DNA of 64,000 bases from Chromobacterium alticapitis (lineage in GTDB: Bacteria; Pseudomonadota; Gammaproteobacteria; Burkholderiales; Chromobacteriaceae). The first letter of the stretch is position 1, and the number at the start of each line of letters is the position of its first letter. Position numbers and translations under genes: made by a program. The notes under the pieces are model-generated. The model did not search any database and was not told where the DNA came from. It was given only the letters and a program-made list of their open reading frames with translations. Positions 11,194-19,790 of the stretch are shown piece by piece. The DNA lies in NCBI RefSeq assembly GCF_002924365.1, contig NZ_PQWB01000047.1, positions 1 to 64,000 of the forward strand. The letters run 5' to 3'.

Positions 11194-11210
11194 TGAACCA
11201 GAATGGTGCC
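11194..11210. promoter_or_regulatory. NtrC operator, proximal
   Basis: TGAACCAGAATGGTGCC matches the NtrC consensus TGCACCA-N3-TGGTGCA at 12 of 14 defined positions. Its centre is about 109 bp upstream of the predicted glnA start point. Confidence 0.8.
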
Positions 11211-11224
11211 GCTGAATATTGACT

Positions 11225-11241
11225 TGCACCATATTGGTGCT
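11225..11241. promoter_or_regulatory. NtrC operator, distal
   Basis: TGCACCATATTGGTGCT matches the NtrC consensus at 13 of 14 defined positions. Its centre is 31 bp (three helical turns) from the proximal site and about 140 bp upstream of the predicted glnA start point, the same geometry as E. coli glnAp2. Confidence 0.88.
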
Positions 11242-11314
11242 ATTTGCCAGCGGCCGGGACTGGGCAGATAATCGGCAGCATAAGCCAAGCGTGTTGCAGA
11301 AGGAGGAAAGCGTC

Positions 11315-11767
11315 ATGAGCCGCATGAACGAAATACTGCGGGCCGCCCATGAGCGGGCGGAGCGACTGGGTCTGCCCTATAGCGGGGCGGTGCTGCCGGA
11401 CGAGGCCCACGAACTGATGCAGGGGCTGCCCAAGGCGGTGCTGCTGGACGTGCGCAGCCATGCTGAGTGGCAGTTCGTCGGCGTGGTGCCGCAGGCGGTC
11501 AATATCGAATGGCGCAGCTTTCCCGGCATGGCGCTGAATCCCAATTTCCTGGTCCAGCTGCAGCATCAGGTCGATCCGGAGGCCGTGCTGCTGGTGATGT
11601 GCCGCTCCGGCGTCCGTTCCGACGAGGTGGCGCGGCTGGCTGCGGCCAATGGCTACAGCGAGGTGTACAACGTGCTGGAAGGCTTCGAGGGCGACAAGGA
11701 CGAGAGCGGCCGCCGCAACACGGTGGGCGGCTGGCGCCAGCGCGGCCTGCCGTGGACGCAGGGCTGA
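11315..11767 (+). CDS. Rhodanese-like domain protein
   Basis: The 150-residue protein is a single rhodanese domain. AVLLDVRSHAEWQFVGVVPQAVNIEW and the active-site loop LLVMCRSGVRSDEVA carry the family motifs; the Cys in MCRSGVRS would hold the persulfide. No signal peptide is visible, so it is probably cytosolic. AGGAGG at 11301-11306 supports the start at 11315. It is divergent from glnA and shares the NtrC-site region, but its own promoter is not evident. Substrate unknown; sulfur carrier or cyanide/thiosulfate sulfurtransferase roles are possible. Confidence 0.85.
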   Translation: MSRMNEILRAAHERAERLGLPYSGAVLPDEAHELMQGLPKAVLLDVRSHAEWQFVGVVPQAVNIEWRSFPGMALNPNFLVQLQHQVDPEAVLLVMCRSGVRSDEVARLAAANGYSEVYNVLEGFEGDKDESGRRNTVGGWRQRGLPWTQG

Positions 11768-12043
11768 GCCGGTTTGACGGTGGCGGTTGAAGTTTGCGGC
11801 GTTACGCGGCAAAGTGTGGCCTGACAACGCCGCCGCGCGCGGCACCAGGCTGTTGATAAAGTGATTGGGAACGATTCTGCAGGATCCGGCATCGCCGGTC
11901 CTCTCTACATAAGTGCTTGAATCCGCAGCTGATATCCCAATCTCCCCGCCCTTGCCCAGCAAGGGGGCCTCGTTTTCGAGAGGGAGGGGGCTTTGTCAAC
12001 AATCCGCCGCCGCCGAGCGGCCCACAATTTTGGAAAGCCGACC

Positions 12044-12865
12044 ATGACCGACCGTTACGCCGTTATCGGCAACCCGATTTCCCATAGCCAGTCGCCGTTC
12101 ATTCATCAGGAATTCGCCCAGGCCACCGGCCAGGACATCAGCTATGAAAAGCTGTTCGCCGACATCGGCAAGTTCAATGAAGTGGTGCGCGAATTCGCGG
12201 CCGCGGGCGGCAAGGGCCTGAATATCACCCTGCCGTTCAAGGGCGACGCCTTCCGCTACGCCGGCGAGCTGACCGAGCGCGCGCGCGCGGCCGAGGCGGT
12301 GAATACCCTGGCCTTCCGCGACGGCAAGGTGTACGGCGACAACACCGACGGCGTGGGCCTGGTGCGCGACATCGTGGAAAATCTGGACTACCCGATCACC
12401 GGCCAACGCGTGTTGATCCTCGGCGCCGGCGGCGCGGTGCGCGGCGTGCTGGAGCCGATTCTGGAACAGAAGCCGGCCAGCCTGACCATCGCCAACCGCA
12501 CGGTGATCAAGGCCGAGGCGCTGGCGCATCATTTCGCGCGCTACGGCAAGGTGGAGGCGGTGGGCTACGACGCGCTGGAGGGCCGCAGCTTCGACATCAT
12601 CATCAACGCCACATCCACCAGCCTGAACAACGAGATGCCGCCGCTGCCGCACGGCGTATTCACGCCGCGCACCCTGGCCTACGACATGGTCTACAGCGCC
12701 GGCCTGACGCCCTTCCTGCAGCGCGCCCAGGGCGAAAACGCCGGCATGCTGGCCGATGGCCTGGGCATGCTGGTGGAGCAGGCGGCCGAGTCGTTCTCCA
12801 TCTGGCGCGGCGTGCAGCCGGATACGCGCAAGGTGACCAATATGTTGAGGGAAGTGCTGGCCTGA
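12044..12865 (+). CDS. aroE: Shikimate dehydrogenase AroE
   Basis: The 273-residue NADP-dependent enzyme reduces 3-dehydroshikimate to shikimate in aromatic amino-acid synthesis. The N-terminal substrate domain has GNPISHSQSPFIH and GLNITLPFKGDAF, with the catalytic lysine expected in LPFK. The nucleotide domain has VLILGAGGAVRGV and the NRT(V) segment after it. ATG 12044 is the start giving canonical length; a longer frame opens at 11993. mtgA follows after 96 bp on the same strand, as in several Neisseriales. Confidence 0.96.
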   Translation: MTDRYAVIGNPISHSQSPFIHQEFAQATGQDISYEKLFADIGKFNEVVREFAAAGGKGLNITLPFKGDAFRYAGELTERARAAEAVNTLAFRDGKVYGDNTDGVGLVRDIVENLDYPITGQRVLILGAGGAVRGVLEPILEQKPASLTIANRTVIKAEALAHHFARYGKVEAVGYDALEGRSFDIIINATSTSLNNEMPPLPHGVFTPRTLAYDMVYSAGLTPFLQRAQGENAGMLADGLGMLVEQAAESFSIWRGVQPDTRKVTNMLREVLA

Positions 12866-12961
12866 CGGCCGCGGCCCGGCGCCGCCGGGCCTGTGTTCCC
12901 GCCATGGCAATCTGCCGTTGAGCGGTCATGCGTATGAGAAGGGGCTCGCCGCGCGAGTGAA

Positions 12962-13648
12962 ATGATGCGTCTTTTTCTGAAAATACTGGCGGCCCTGTTG
13001 GCCGCCTTTCTGCTGTATAACCTCTGGATATTCGGCCACATCCTGTATTGGCGGGATCACAATCCCGACGCCAGCTCCTTTATGAACGAGCAGCTGGCCA
13101 AGCTGAAGCAGGACGATCCGGACGCTGAGCTGAGCCATCGCTGGGTGCCGTACGACAGGATATCGCCCAATCTGAAGCGAGCCCTGATCGCGGCGGAAGA
13201 CGCCAAGTTCGTCGATCACGAAGGCTTCGATTGGGACGGCATCGAGGCGGCTTTTGAAAAGAACTTGAAAAAGGGCCATATCGTCGCCGGCGGCTCCACC
13301 ATCAGCCAGCAACTGGCCAAGAACTTGTTCCTGTCCAGCGGCAAGACGCCCTGGCGCAAGCTGGAGGAGGCGCTGATCACGGTCATGCTGGAGAAGACCC
13401 TGGACAAGCGCCGCATCTTCGAGATCTATTTGAATGTGATCGAGTGGGGCAACGGCGTGTTCGGCGCCGAGGCGGCGTCGCGCCATTATTTCCGCACCAG
13501 CGCGGCGCGCTTGTCCAGCGGGCAGGCGGCCAAACTGGCAGCCATGGTGCCCAATCCGCGTTATTACGACGATCATCGCAACGCGCCGGGCCTGGCCAAG
13601 AAAACCCGCATCATCCAGCGGCGCATGGGCTACGCCGATCTGCCCTGA
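12962..13648 (+). CDS. mtgA: Monofunctional peptidoglycan glycosyltransferase MtgA
   Basis: The 228-residue protein has one N-terminal membrane anchor (LFLKILAALLAAFLLYNLWIF) and a single GT51 domain in the periplasm. GT51 motifs are clear: AAEDAKFVDHEGFDWDGI with the catalytic Glu, GGSTISQQLAKNLFLS, and KTLDKRRIFEIYLNVIEWG. It polymerises lipid II without the transpeptidase domain of class A PBPs. Length is normal for MtgA. Confidence 0.95.
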   Translation: MMRLFLKILAALLAAFLLYNLWIFGHILYWRDHNPDASSFMNEQLAKLKQDDPDAELSHRWVPYDRISPNLKRALIAAEDAKFVDHEGFDWDGIEAAFEKNLKKGHIVAGGSTISQQLAKNLFLSSGKTPWRKLEEALITVMLEKTLDKRRIFEIYLNVIEWGNGVFGAEAASRHYFRTSAARLSSGQAAKLAAMVPNPRYYDDHRNAPGLAKKTRIIQRRMGYADLP

Positions 13649-13662
13649 GGCGAACGAGAACC

Positions 13663-13696
13663 CGGCCGGCCTTTTGAGCCGGCCGCCCCGTTCGTG
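13663..13696 (+). terminator. Hairpin after mtgA
   Basis: GGCCGGC / GCCGGCC with a TTTTGA-containing loop lies just after mtgA and is enclosed by GAACG/CGTTC. There is no T-run after the stem, so it may be a weak terminator or part of the mgtE leader. Confidence 0.35.
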
Positions 13697-13839
13697 TTAT
13701 GATTCCGGCTGGATTTTTACCGCCGCGCGCTCAGCGCGGCTTTGCGTATGGACTTGCCCAGCCACCCCTTCATTCTTCCCTTTTTGGCGTAATCCTTGGC
13801 CCGCAGCGCGCTTTGCCCGGCCAGGGCAAAGGAGTCTGC

Positions 13840-15270
13840 ATGACGCTTGCCGTCACCCCGCAATCCGCGGATCGTCTGCAATACAGTCTGCAACTGGTGC
13901 AGCGCCTGATCGAGCGTCAGCGCGAGCTGGAAGCGCCGCCGCGTTCCGATGACGGCGAGCCGGGGGCGGCGAGCGCGCGCGAGAATCTGGCCGAATTGCG
14001 GGATAAGCTGGCGCAGCTGCATCCGGCCGACATCGCGCGCGTGCTGGAGGCTTTGCCGCTGGAAGACCGCCTGCTGGCCTGGCGCCTCATTGAGCCGCTC
14101 CGCGACGGCGCCATTCTGTTGGAGGTGTCGGACGCGGTGCTCGAATCGCTGGTCGAGGCGATGGCGCCCGGTCAGCTGGTCGCTATCCTGGCGGCGCTGG
14201 ATACCGACGATATGGCGGAACTGGCGCCGCATCTGCCGCGCCATGTGGTGTACGAGGCGATGGGGCGGCTGGACGAAGAGGCGCGCGGCCAGCTGCAGGA
14301 AGTGCTGTCTTACGAAGAAGACCGCGTCGGCGCGCTGATGGACTTCGAGCTGGTGAAGATCCGCGCCGACGTCAGCTGCGAGGTGGTGCTGCGCTACCTG
14401 CGCCGTTTTGACGAGCTGCCCAATCAGACCGACAAGATCTTCGTTACCGATGAAGCGGGGCGCTTGCGGGGCGTGCTGCCCATCCGCAAGCTGCTGGTGT
14501 CGGACCCGGAGGCCATGGTGGCCGACGCGATGGCCACCGAGGTGGTGAGCTTTCATCCAGACGAGCCGGCGCTGGACGCGGCGCAGGCCTTCGAGCGTTA
14601 TGACCTAGTGACGGCGCCGGTGGTGGACGAGCGCGGCGCACTGCTGGGCCGGCTGACGGTGGACGCCATGGTGGACGTGATCCGCGAAGAGGGCGACAGC
14701 GAGGTGCTGAACCTGGCCGGTTTGAAAGAGGAAGAGGATCTGTTCGCGCCGGTGATGGATTCCGTGCGCAACCGCTGGGCCTGGCTGGCCATCAACTTGT
14801 GCACTGCCTTCTTCGCCTCGCGCGTGATCGGCGCCTTCGAGCATTCCATCGCCCAGTTGGTGGCGTTGGCCGCGTTGATGCCCATCGTCGCCGGCATAGG
14901 CGGCAACTCCGGCAACCAGACCATTACCATGATTGTGCGCGCGCTGGCCATGGGCCAGATGCGGACCGGCCAGGCCGGCCGGTTGTGGCGCAAGGAGCTG
15001 GGCGTCAGCGTGATCAATGGCATGGTCTGGGGCAGCGTGATCGGCGCCGTGGCCTGGCTGCTGTACGGCAACGTTTCGCTGGGCCTGGTGATGCTGGCGG
15101 CGATGACGCTGAACCTGATGCTGGCGGCGACGATGGGGGTGCTGATCCCGACGCTGATGCAAAAGCTGGGCAAGGACCCGGCGCTGGGCTCCAGCGTGCT
15201 GATCACCGCCTGCACCGACTCCGGCGGTTTTCTGATATTCCTGGGGCTGGCCACCCTGTTCCTGTTGTAG
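13840..15270 (+). CDS. mgtE: Magnesium transporter MgtE
   Basis: The 476-residue protein has the full MgtE architecture: an N-terminal superhelical domain (about 40-140), two CBS domains (about 145-270, including VTAPVVDERGALLGRLTVD) and five membrane segments from about residue 295, containing the conserved pore sequence PIVAGIGGNSGNQT. It is a Mg2+ channel gated by cytosolic Mg2+. ATG 13840 follows AAAGGAG closely; a longer frame from 13699 exists but would add residues not found in the family. prmC starts 5 bp after the stop, so the two are co-transcribed. Confidence 0.95.
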   Translation: MTLAVTPQSADRLQYSLQLVQRLIERQRELEAPPRSDDGEPGAASARENLAELRDKLAQLHPADIARVLEALPLEDRLLAWRLIEPLRDGAILLEVSDAVLESLVEAMAPGQLVAILAALDTDDMAELAPHLPRHVVYEAMGRLDEEARGQLQEVLSYEEDRVGALMDFELVKIRADVSCEVVLRYLRRFDELPNQTDKIFVTDEAGRLRGVLPIRKLLVSDPEAMVADAMATEVVSFHPDEPALDAAQAFERYDLVTAPVVDERGALLGRLTVDAMVDVIREEGDSEVLNLAGLKEEEDLFAPVMDSVRNRWAWLAINLCTAFFASRVIGAFEHSIAQLVALAALMPIVAGIGGNSGNQTITMIVRALAMGQMRTGQAGRLWRKELGVSVINGMVWGSVIGAVAWLLYGNVSLGLVMLAAMTLNLMLAATMGVLIPTLMQKLGKDPALGSSVLITACTDSGGFLIFLGLATLFLL

Positions 15271-15274
15271 AGGC

Positions 15275-16099
15275 ATGATGCTGACCATAGAACAGGCGCT
15301 GCGGCGCCACCCCTTGCCCCGGCTGGAAAGCCGGATGCTGTTGATGCACGCGTGGCCTGAGCTGAGCCACGCCGCCATCATCGGCTACCCGGAACGCGAG
15401 CTGCCCGAGGCCGCGGCGTCGGCGTTCGAGGCGCTGGCCGCGCGGCGGCTGGCCGGCGAACCCATGGCCTACCTGATAGGAGAGCGCGAATTTTTTGGAC
15501 GCGATTTCAAGGTGAGTCCGGCGGTGCTGATTCCGCGGCCGGAGACCGAGCATCTGGTGGAGCTGGCGCTGTCCAAGGCGGACAAGGCGTTGCCGATGCG
15601 GGTGGTGGATCTAGGTACTGGCAGCGGCATCATCGCCGTGACGCTGGCGCTGGAAGCGCCGGCCTGGCAGGTGTGCGCAGTGGATGTGTCGGCCGAGGCC
15701 CTGGCCGTGGCGAGCGGCAATGCCGGCAGCCTGGGCGCAGAGGTCGATTTTCGCCATGGCAGCTGGTATGCGCCTCTCCCGGAGAAGGCGCGCTTCGATC
15801 TGATCGTTTCCAATCCGCCGTATATCGAGCGCGACGATCGTCATCTGGCCGAAGGCGATCTGCGCTTCGAGCCGCGCGGCGCGCTGACCGATGAGGACGA
15901 CGGCCTGTCCTGCCTGCGAGAGATCGCCGCGGGCGCGGCAGGGCGCCTGAATGCGGGCGGCTGGCTGCTGGTGGAGCATGGCTATGATCAGGGCGAGGCG
16001 GTGCGGGGCCTGTTTCTGGCCGCCGGCTTCATGGACGTGGCAACCGAGCCGGACCTGGCGGGGCTGGATCGCGTTACCGTCGGTCGTACGGCCGGCTAG
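15275..16099 (+). CDS. prmC: Release factor glutamine methyltransferase PrmC
   Basis: The 274-residue class I SAM methyltransferase modifies the Gln of the GGQ motif in release factors RF1 and RF2. The N-terminal helical domain is followed by the SAM site VVDLGTGSGIIAV and the catalytic IVSNPPYIE. Two adjacent ATGs (15275 and 15278) are both possible. It is usually next to prfA; here it follows mgtE instead, with 4 bases between stop and start. Confidence 0.95.
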   Translation: MMLTIEQALRRHPLPRLESRMLLMHAWPELSHAAIIGYPERELPEAAASAFEALAARRLAGEPMAYLIGEREFFGRDFKVSPAVLIPRPETEHLVELALSKADKALPMRVVDLGTGSGIIAVTLALEAPAWQVCAVDVSAEALAVASGNAGSLGAEVDFRHGSWYAPLPEKARFDLIVSNPPYIERDDRHLAEGDLRFEPRGALTDEDDGLSCLREIAAGAAGRLNAGGWLLVEHGYDQGEAVRGLFLAAGFMDVATEPDLAGLDRVTVGRTAG

Positions 16100-16113
16100 G
16101 CGCGGGCCTGGCC

Positions 16114-16141
16114 CAAAACAAAAGCGGACCCTTGGGTCCGC
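16114..16141 (-). terminator. Terminator of slyD
   Basis: A perfect 8-bp repeat GCGGACCC-TT-GGGTCCGC is followed on the minus strand by TTTTGTTTT. It lies between the convergent prmC and slyD. Confidence 0.85.
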
Positions 16142-16164
16142 CTGCTTGGCCTGGGCGATTACGC

Positions 16165-16644
16165 TTAGTGATGGTGGCCGTGTTCGCCGTGGGCGTGGCC
16201 GTGGCTGATTTCGTCCTGGCTGGCTGCGCGCACTTCCACCACCTTGGCGGAGAAACGGATGCTCATGCCGGCCAAGGGGTGGTTGGCGTCGACCACGGCC
16301 TTGCCGTCGGCGATGTCGGTGACGCGGAACAGCAGCAGTTCGCCGGTTTCCGGATCATCGGCTTCGAAGACCATGCCCACTTCCACGTCGGCCGGGAACA
16401 CTTCCAGGTCTTCCACGCGGACCAGCTCTTCTTCCGGATCGCCGAAAGCGTCGTCGGAGGTCAGCTTGACGTCAACGGATTCGCCGACGTTCTTGCCTTC
16501 CAGCGCCTCTTCCACCAACGGGAAGATGCCATCGTAGCCGCCGTGCAGATAGCTGATCGGCTCTTCGGTCTTGTCGAGCAGGTTGTTGTCGGCGTCGAAC
16601 ATCTCGTAGTGGAGCGTGACGATGGTGTTTTTGGCGATTTGCAT
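16165..16644 (-). CDS. slyD: FKBP-type peptidyl-prolyl isomerase SlyD
   Basis: The 159-residue protein has the FKBP fold interrupted by the IF chaperone domain (about residues 70-125), and a His-rich C-terminus (HGHAHGEHGHHH) typical of SlyD, which binds nickel and assists folding and hydrogenase maturation in enterobacteria. The N-terminal VTLHYEMFDADNNLLDKTEEPISYLHGG is diagnostic. The tail is short and lacks cysteines. It diverges from the RoxA-like gene. Confidence 0.93.
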   Translation of the reverse strand: MQIAKNTIVTLHYEMFDADNNLLDKTEEPISYLHGGYDGIFPLVEEALEGKNVGESVDVKLTSDDAFGDPEEELVRVEDLEVFPADVEVGMVFEADDPETGELLLFRVTDIADGKAVVDANHPLAGMSIRFSAKVVEVRAASQDEISHGHAHGEHGHHH

Positions 16645-16784
16645 GAGTCGATTATCCGTGAGGATGGTGAAAAAACTTGACAGAGATGGTCACGAGGGTG
16701 TTCCTATCCTCCGCAAGATAGGGCGTCTGAGCGCCTGGCCGTATTGTAAACCATAGACGGGCCTTAGCGTCCGTGAAAAAAACG

Positions 16785-17918
16785 ATGAATACTGTAAACC
16801 TGCTGGGCGGCATGTCGCCCGAACAATTCCTGGCCGAATACTGGCACAAGAAGCCGCTGTTGATCCGCGGCGCGCTGAAAGACGTCGGCCCGCACGTCGA
16901 TTTCGCCGAGCTGTCCAGGCTGGCGCAGCTGGAAGACGCAGAGTCGCGGCTGATCGAATACAAGAAGGGCAAGTGGCATCTGGAGCGCGGCCCGTTCCGC
17001 GCTTCGCGCTTCCGCAAACTGGCGGAGACCGACTGGACGCTGCTGGTGCAAGGCGTCAATCACCATTTGCCGCATATCGACGAGATACTGTGGCGTTTCA
17101 ACTTCATCCCTTATGCCAGGCTGGACGATCTGATGATCAGCTACGCTCCGCCTGGCGGCACCGTGGGCCCGCATTTCGACGCCTACGATGTGTTCCTGCT
17201 GCAGGTGGGGGGCAAGAAGCGCTGGCAGATTTCGTCTCAGCGCGACGACGACTTCATCGAGGACGCTCCCATCCGCGTGCTGAAGGATTTCCGCATGGAG
17301 CAGGAGTTTGTGCTGGAGCATGGCGACATGCTGTACCTGCCGCCGCACTGCGCGCACTACGGCGTGGCGCTGGAGCCGGGCATGACGTATTCGATAGGCT
17401 TCCGCGCGCCGCCGGCGCAAGAGCTGGCTACGCAGTTCCTGGTGTATTTGCAGGACAGGATCTGCCTGGACGGCGTCTACGCCGATCCAGACCTGAAGCT
17501 GCAGGCCGAGCCGGCCCGCATCGGCGACGAAATGATAGAGCAGGTAGCCGGCCTGCTGTCGCAGATCCGCTGGGACAAGGATACGGTGTGCGATTTTCTC
17601 GGGCACTACCTGACCGAGCCCAAGGCTCACGTGTTCTACGGCGCGCCCGAGGATGAGTTGGATGAGGACGCGTTCGCGGCGCAGGCGGTTGAACGCGGCC
17701 TGGAGCTGGACCGCAAGAGCCAGATCCTGTTTTGCGACGCTTGCGTTTATTGCAATGGCGAGAAGATGGAGGCGGCGGAGGAGGACTTGGCGGCCTGGCG
17801 GCGCTTTGGCAATCTGCGCCGGCTGCCGGCGGGCGACTATTCGGATGAAATGCTGTCTGTCTTGTACGACGGCTACCTGGCCGGATATTGGCGCTTGTCG
17901 GGTGATGTTGCTAATTAG
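16785..17918 (+). CDS. Cupin/JmjC-type ribosomal protein 2-oxoglutarate oxygenase (RoxA/YcfD family)
   Basis: The 377-residue protein resembles E. coli YcfD/RoxA, which hydroxylates an Arg of ribosomal protein L16. The N-terminal FLAEYWHKKPLLIRGAL, the metal-binding HFDAYDVFLLQVGGKKRW (HxD) and the distal His in LPPHCAHYGVAL followed by MTYSIGFRAP are the family signature. The C-terminal region contains a winged-helix-like part. A GTG at 16773 would add four residues. Substrate is inferred from family membership. Confidence 0.88.
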   Translation: MNTVNLLGGMSPEQFLAEYWHKKPLLIRGALKDVGPHVDFAELSRLAQLEDAESRLIEYKKGKWHLERGPFRASRFRKLAETDWTLLVQGVNHHLPHIDEILWRFNFIPYARLDDLMISYAPPGGTVGPHFDAYDVFLLQVGGKKRWQISSQRDDDFIEDAPIRVLKDFRMEQEFVLEHGDMLYLPPHCAHYGVALEPGMTYSIGFRAPPAQELATQFLVYLQDRICLDGVYADPDLKLQAEPARIGDEMIEQVAGLLSQIRWDKDTVCDFLGHYLTEPKAHVFYGAPEDELDEDAFAAQAVERGLELDRKSQILFCDACVYCNGEKMEAAEEDLAAWRRFGNLRRLPAGDYSDEMLSVLYDGYLAGYWRLSGDVAN

Positions 17919-18176
17919 CAACACATTTTGAGTTTGTATCGATTAGGCAACGCAATAAATGTGAATATTTCGGATGCGAACGCCCGTTTTTACGTCTGCG
18001 GGGCCTGTCGGCGGACTCAGCCGCGCCCAGGGTTTTTTTTAGATTTTTGCCCTCTATACAGCCATTTTTTTCGTGATACAATTTGCGAACTGATGGATTT
18101 TCAGTCGCGCGGCTCATTGTCGAGACCGTGCGATAACTGACGTCTTGTTCAACTTATCCTCAAAGGTAAAGAAAAA

Positions 18177-18380
18177 ATGAAACAGTCGCTCCTCGTTGCT
18201 GCCCTGCTGGCCGTAGCCCTGTCCGCTTGCGGTAAGAAAGAAGCCCCGGCTGAAGCTTCCGCTCCGGCTGCCGAAGCTTCCGCTCCGGCCGCTTCCGCTC
18301 CGGCTGCTGAAGCTTCCGCTCCGGCCGCTTCCGCTCCGGCCGCTGACGCTTCCGCTCCGGCTGCTTCCGCTGCTAAGTAA
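18177..18380 (+). CDS. Small lipoprotein with Ala-Ser-Pro repeats
   Basis: The 67-residue protein has a lipoprotein signal peptide (MKQSLLVAALLAVALSAC, lipobox LSAC), then GKKEAP and a low-complexity tail built of EASAPAA / SAPAA / DASAPAA units. The mature part is only about 50 residues and has no fold that I recognise; it could act as an outer-membrane tether or spacer. AAAGGT lies upstream of the ATG and a strong terminator follows, so it is a single-gene unit. Function unknown. Confidence 0.8.
   Translation: MKQSLLVAALLAVALSACGKKEAPAEASAPAAEASAPAASAPAAEASAPAASAPAADASAPAASAAK
18252..18374 (+). repeat. In-frame tandem repeats in the lipoprotein gene
   Basis: The core GCTTCCGCTCCGGCYGCY recurs five times with spacing of 15 or 21 bp, encoding (D/E)ASAPAA and SAPAA units. 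Such repeats can change number by slippage. Confidence 0.85.
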
Positions 18381-18398
18381 TTCCGCGGCGAGCAACAT

Positions 18399-18427
18399 CA
18401 AAAAAACCGGCTTCGGCCGGTTTTTTT
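18399..18427 (+). terminator. Strong terminator after the repetitive lipoprotein
   Basis: AAAAAACCGGC-TTCG-GCCGGTTTTTTT, a stable UUCG-loop hairpin with a T-run, 19 bp after the stop codon. Confidence 0.93.
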
Positions 18428-18591
18428 GCGTCTGCAAGCAAGAGATATCAATCGGCTAGCCAGCGCTTTTGTGGAAAAAGCCACAGATATCGTGGCCCAA
18501 TACAAAGCGTTACATATAAAGCGAGCCTGGTCCAGCGTTTCCTGCGGATTTATTTTCTGCAATGAGAACGGCCAATTGATGTTCAAGGCAT

Positions 18592-18620
18592 AAAAAAACA
18601 GCCCGCTGCGAGCGGGCTGT
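18592..18620 (-). terminator. Terminator of dapA-bamC
   Basis: ACAGCCCGCT-CGC-AGCGGGCTGT on the minus strand followed by seven Ts, 26 bp beyond the bamC stop. Confidence 0.92.
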
Positions 18621-18645
18621 TGTATCTGCGGCTAGGCCTGTTGCG

Positions 18646-19764
18646 TCATTGCAACTCGGTTTGCAGCTTGCCGAGGGCGGCTTTGACGAAATCGTCGGAA
18701 AGAGGCTTGCCTTGCTTGTCCTGGATCTGCAGCGAGGTGGCGCCGTTGCCGTTTTCCTGCAGCTTGATGCGGTATTCCGGCTCGGTCGGCTTAACCGCTT
18801 TGCCGTCGCTGCTCTTCCAGAACGCCAGGCTGGACCAGAAGCCGCCGGAGCTGTCCGGGTTGTCGGTCTCGCTCTTGGCCGGCTTCACGTAATACAGGCC
18901 TTGCGAGCGGTCGCGGTCGGTGACGACCAGGCCCACGCGGTCCAGCGCCAGGCCGACGCGGCGCCAGGCGCGGTCGAAGCCATCCGCCAGCTGCAGGTGG
19001 CCGTCCACTATGGCGTCTTGCGGCTTGGCCGGCTTGGCCAAGGTCTGTTGAACCTGCTGCTTGGCTTTTTCTTCGTTCATGCCCAGGCGCATCATGAAAC
19101 GGCCCAGCAGCTCGGCTTCCAGATTGGGATCGGTGGCGCGCGGCTGCCACACAGTATTGGTCTTGCTGGTGTCGGCGTAGACCTCTTCCATGCCGCGGTG
19201 CGAGAAATACACCTCGGTGCCTTGCGGCGTGTTTTCCAGGCGGATGCGGAATTTGTCGCGCTCGCCGGTGGAGTACACGCTGCCGAGGCCCACGGTTTCC
19301 AGCAGCTTGCGCAGGCCGTCGTTCGGCAGCTTGGCGCGGTTTTCGGCCCAGTCGGTCTCCATGATGCCGAGGCCCGGGTCCTCGTTCTTGATCACGAAGC
19401 CGTTTTCCTGCCAGAACGCTTTCAGCACCGGCCACAGTTCGGCGGCCTTCTTGTTGCCCACCAGCAGCCAGCGTTGGGTGCCGGCGCGTTCCATCTTGAT
19501 ATTGTCCAGCTGGTTGATGGCTACCGGCGAAGCGGCTGCTGGCGCTGCGGCATCCGGGCTGGCGGCGACGACGCCGCCGGGCAGATTGTATTTGTTCTGG
19601 ATTTGCGGCGCGGTCAGGTCCGGCGGCACTTCCAGGCTATTGGTGGTGGTTTTCGGCGCATCGGACTTGTAGTCCAAATTTTTGCTGAGCGGTTGCTGGC
19701 TGCTGCTGCAAGCGGCCATTAGGCCGGTTGCCAGCAGGATCGCGACGGACGCGCTGCGTTTCAT
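18646..19764 (-). CDS. bamC: Outer membrane assembly lipoprotein BamC
   Basis: The 372-residue protein begins with a lipoprotein signal (MKRSASVAILLATGLMAAC). The unstructured N-terminal segment has the conserved LEVPPDLTAPQIQNKYNLP, which binds BamD, followed by two helix-grip domains. It is a periplasmic-facing or surface-exposed member of the BAM complex that inserts outer-membrane barrels. dapA-bamC adjacency on the same strand (26 bp gap) is the same as in E. coli and supports the call. Confidence 0.92.
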   Translation of the reverse strand: MKRSASVAILLATGLMAACSSSQQPLSKNLDYKSDAPKTTTNSLEVPPDLTAPQIQNKYNLPGGVVAASPDAAAPAAASPVAINQLDNIKMERAGTQRWLLVGNKKAAELWPVLKAFWQENGFVIKNEDPGLGIMETDWAENRAKLPNDGLRKLLETVGLGSVYSTGERDKFRIRLENTPQGTEVYFSHRGMEEVYADTSKTNTVWQPRATDPNLEAELLGRFMMRLGMNEEKAKQQVQQTLAKPAKPQDAIVDGHLQLADGFDRAWRRVGLALDRVGLVVTDRDRSQGLYYVKPAKSETDNPDSSGGFWSSLAFWKSSDGKAVKPTEPEYRIKLQENGNGATSLQIQDKQGKPLSDDFVKAALGKLQTELQ

Positions 19765-19790
19765 GCGTACTCCCATCAAGCAGGGGGTGA

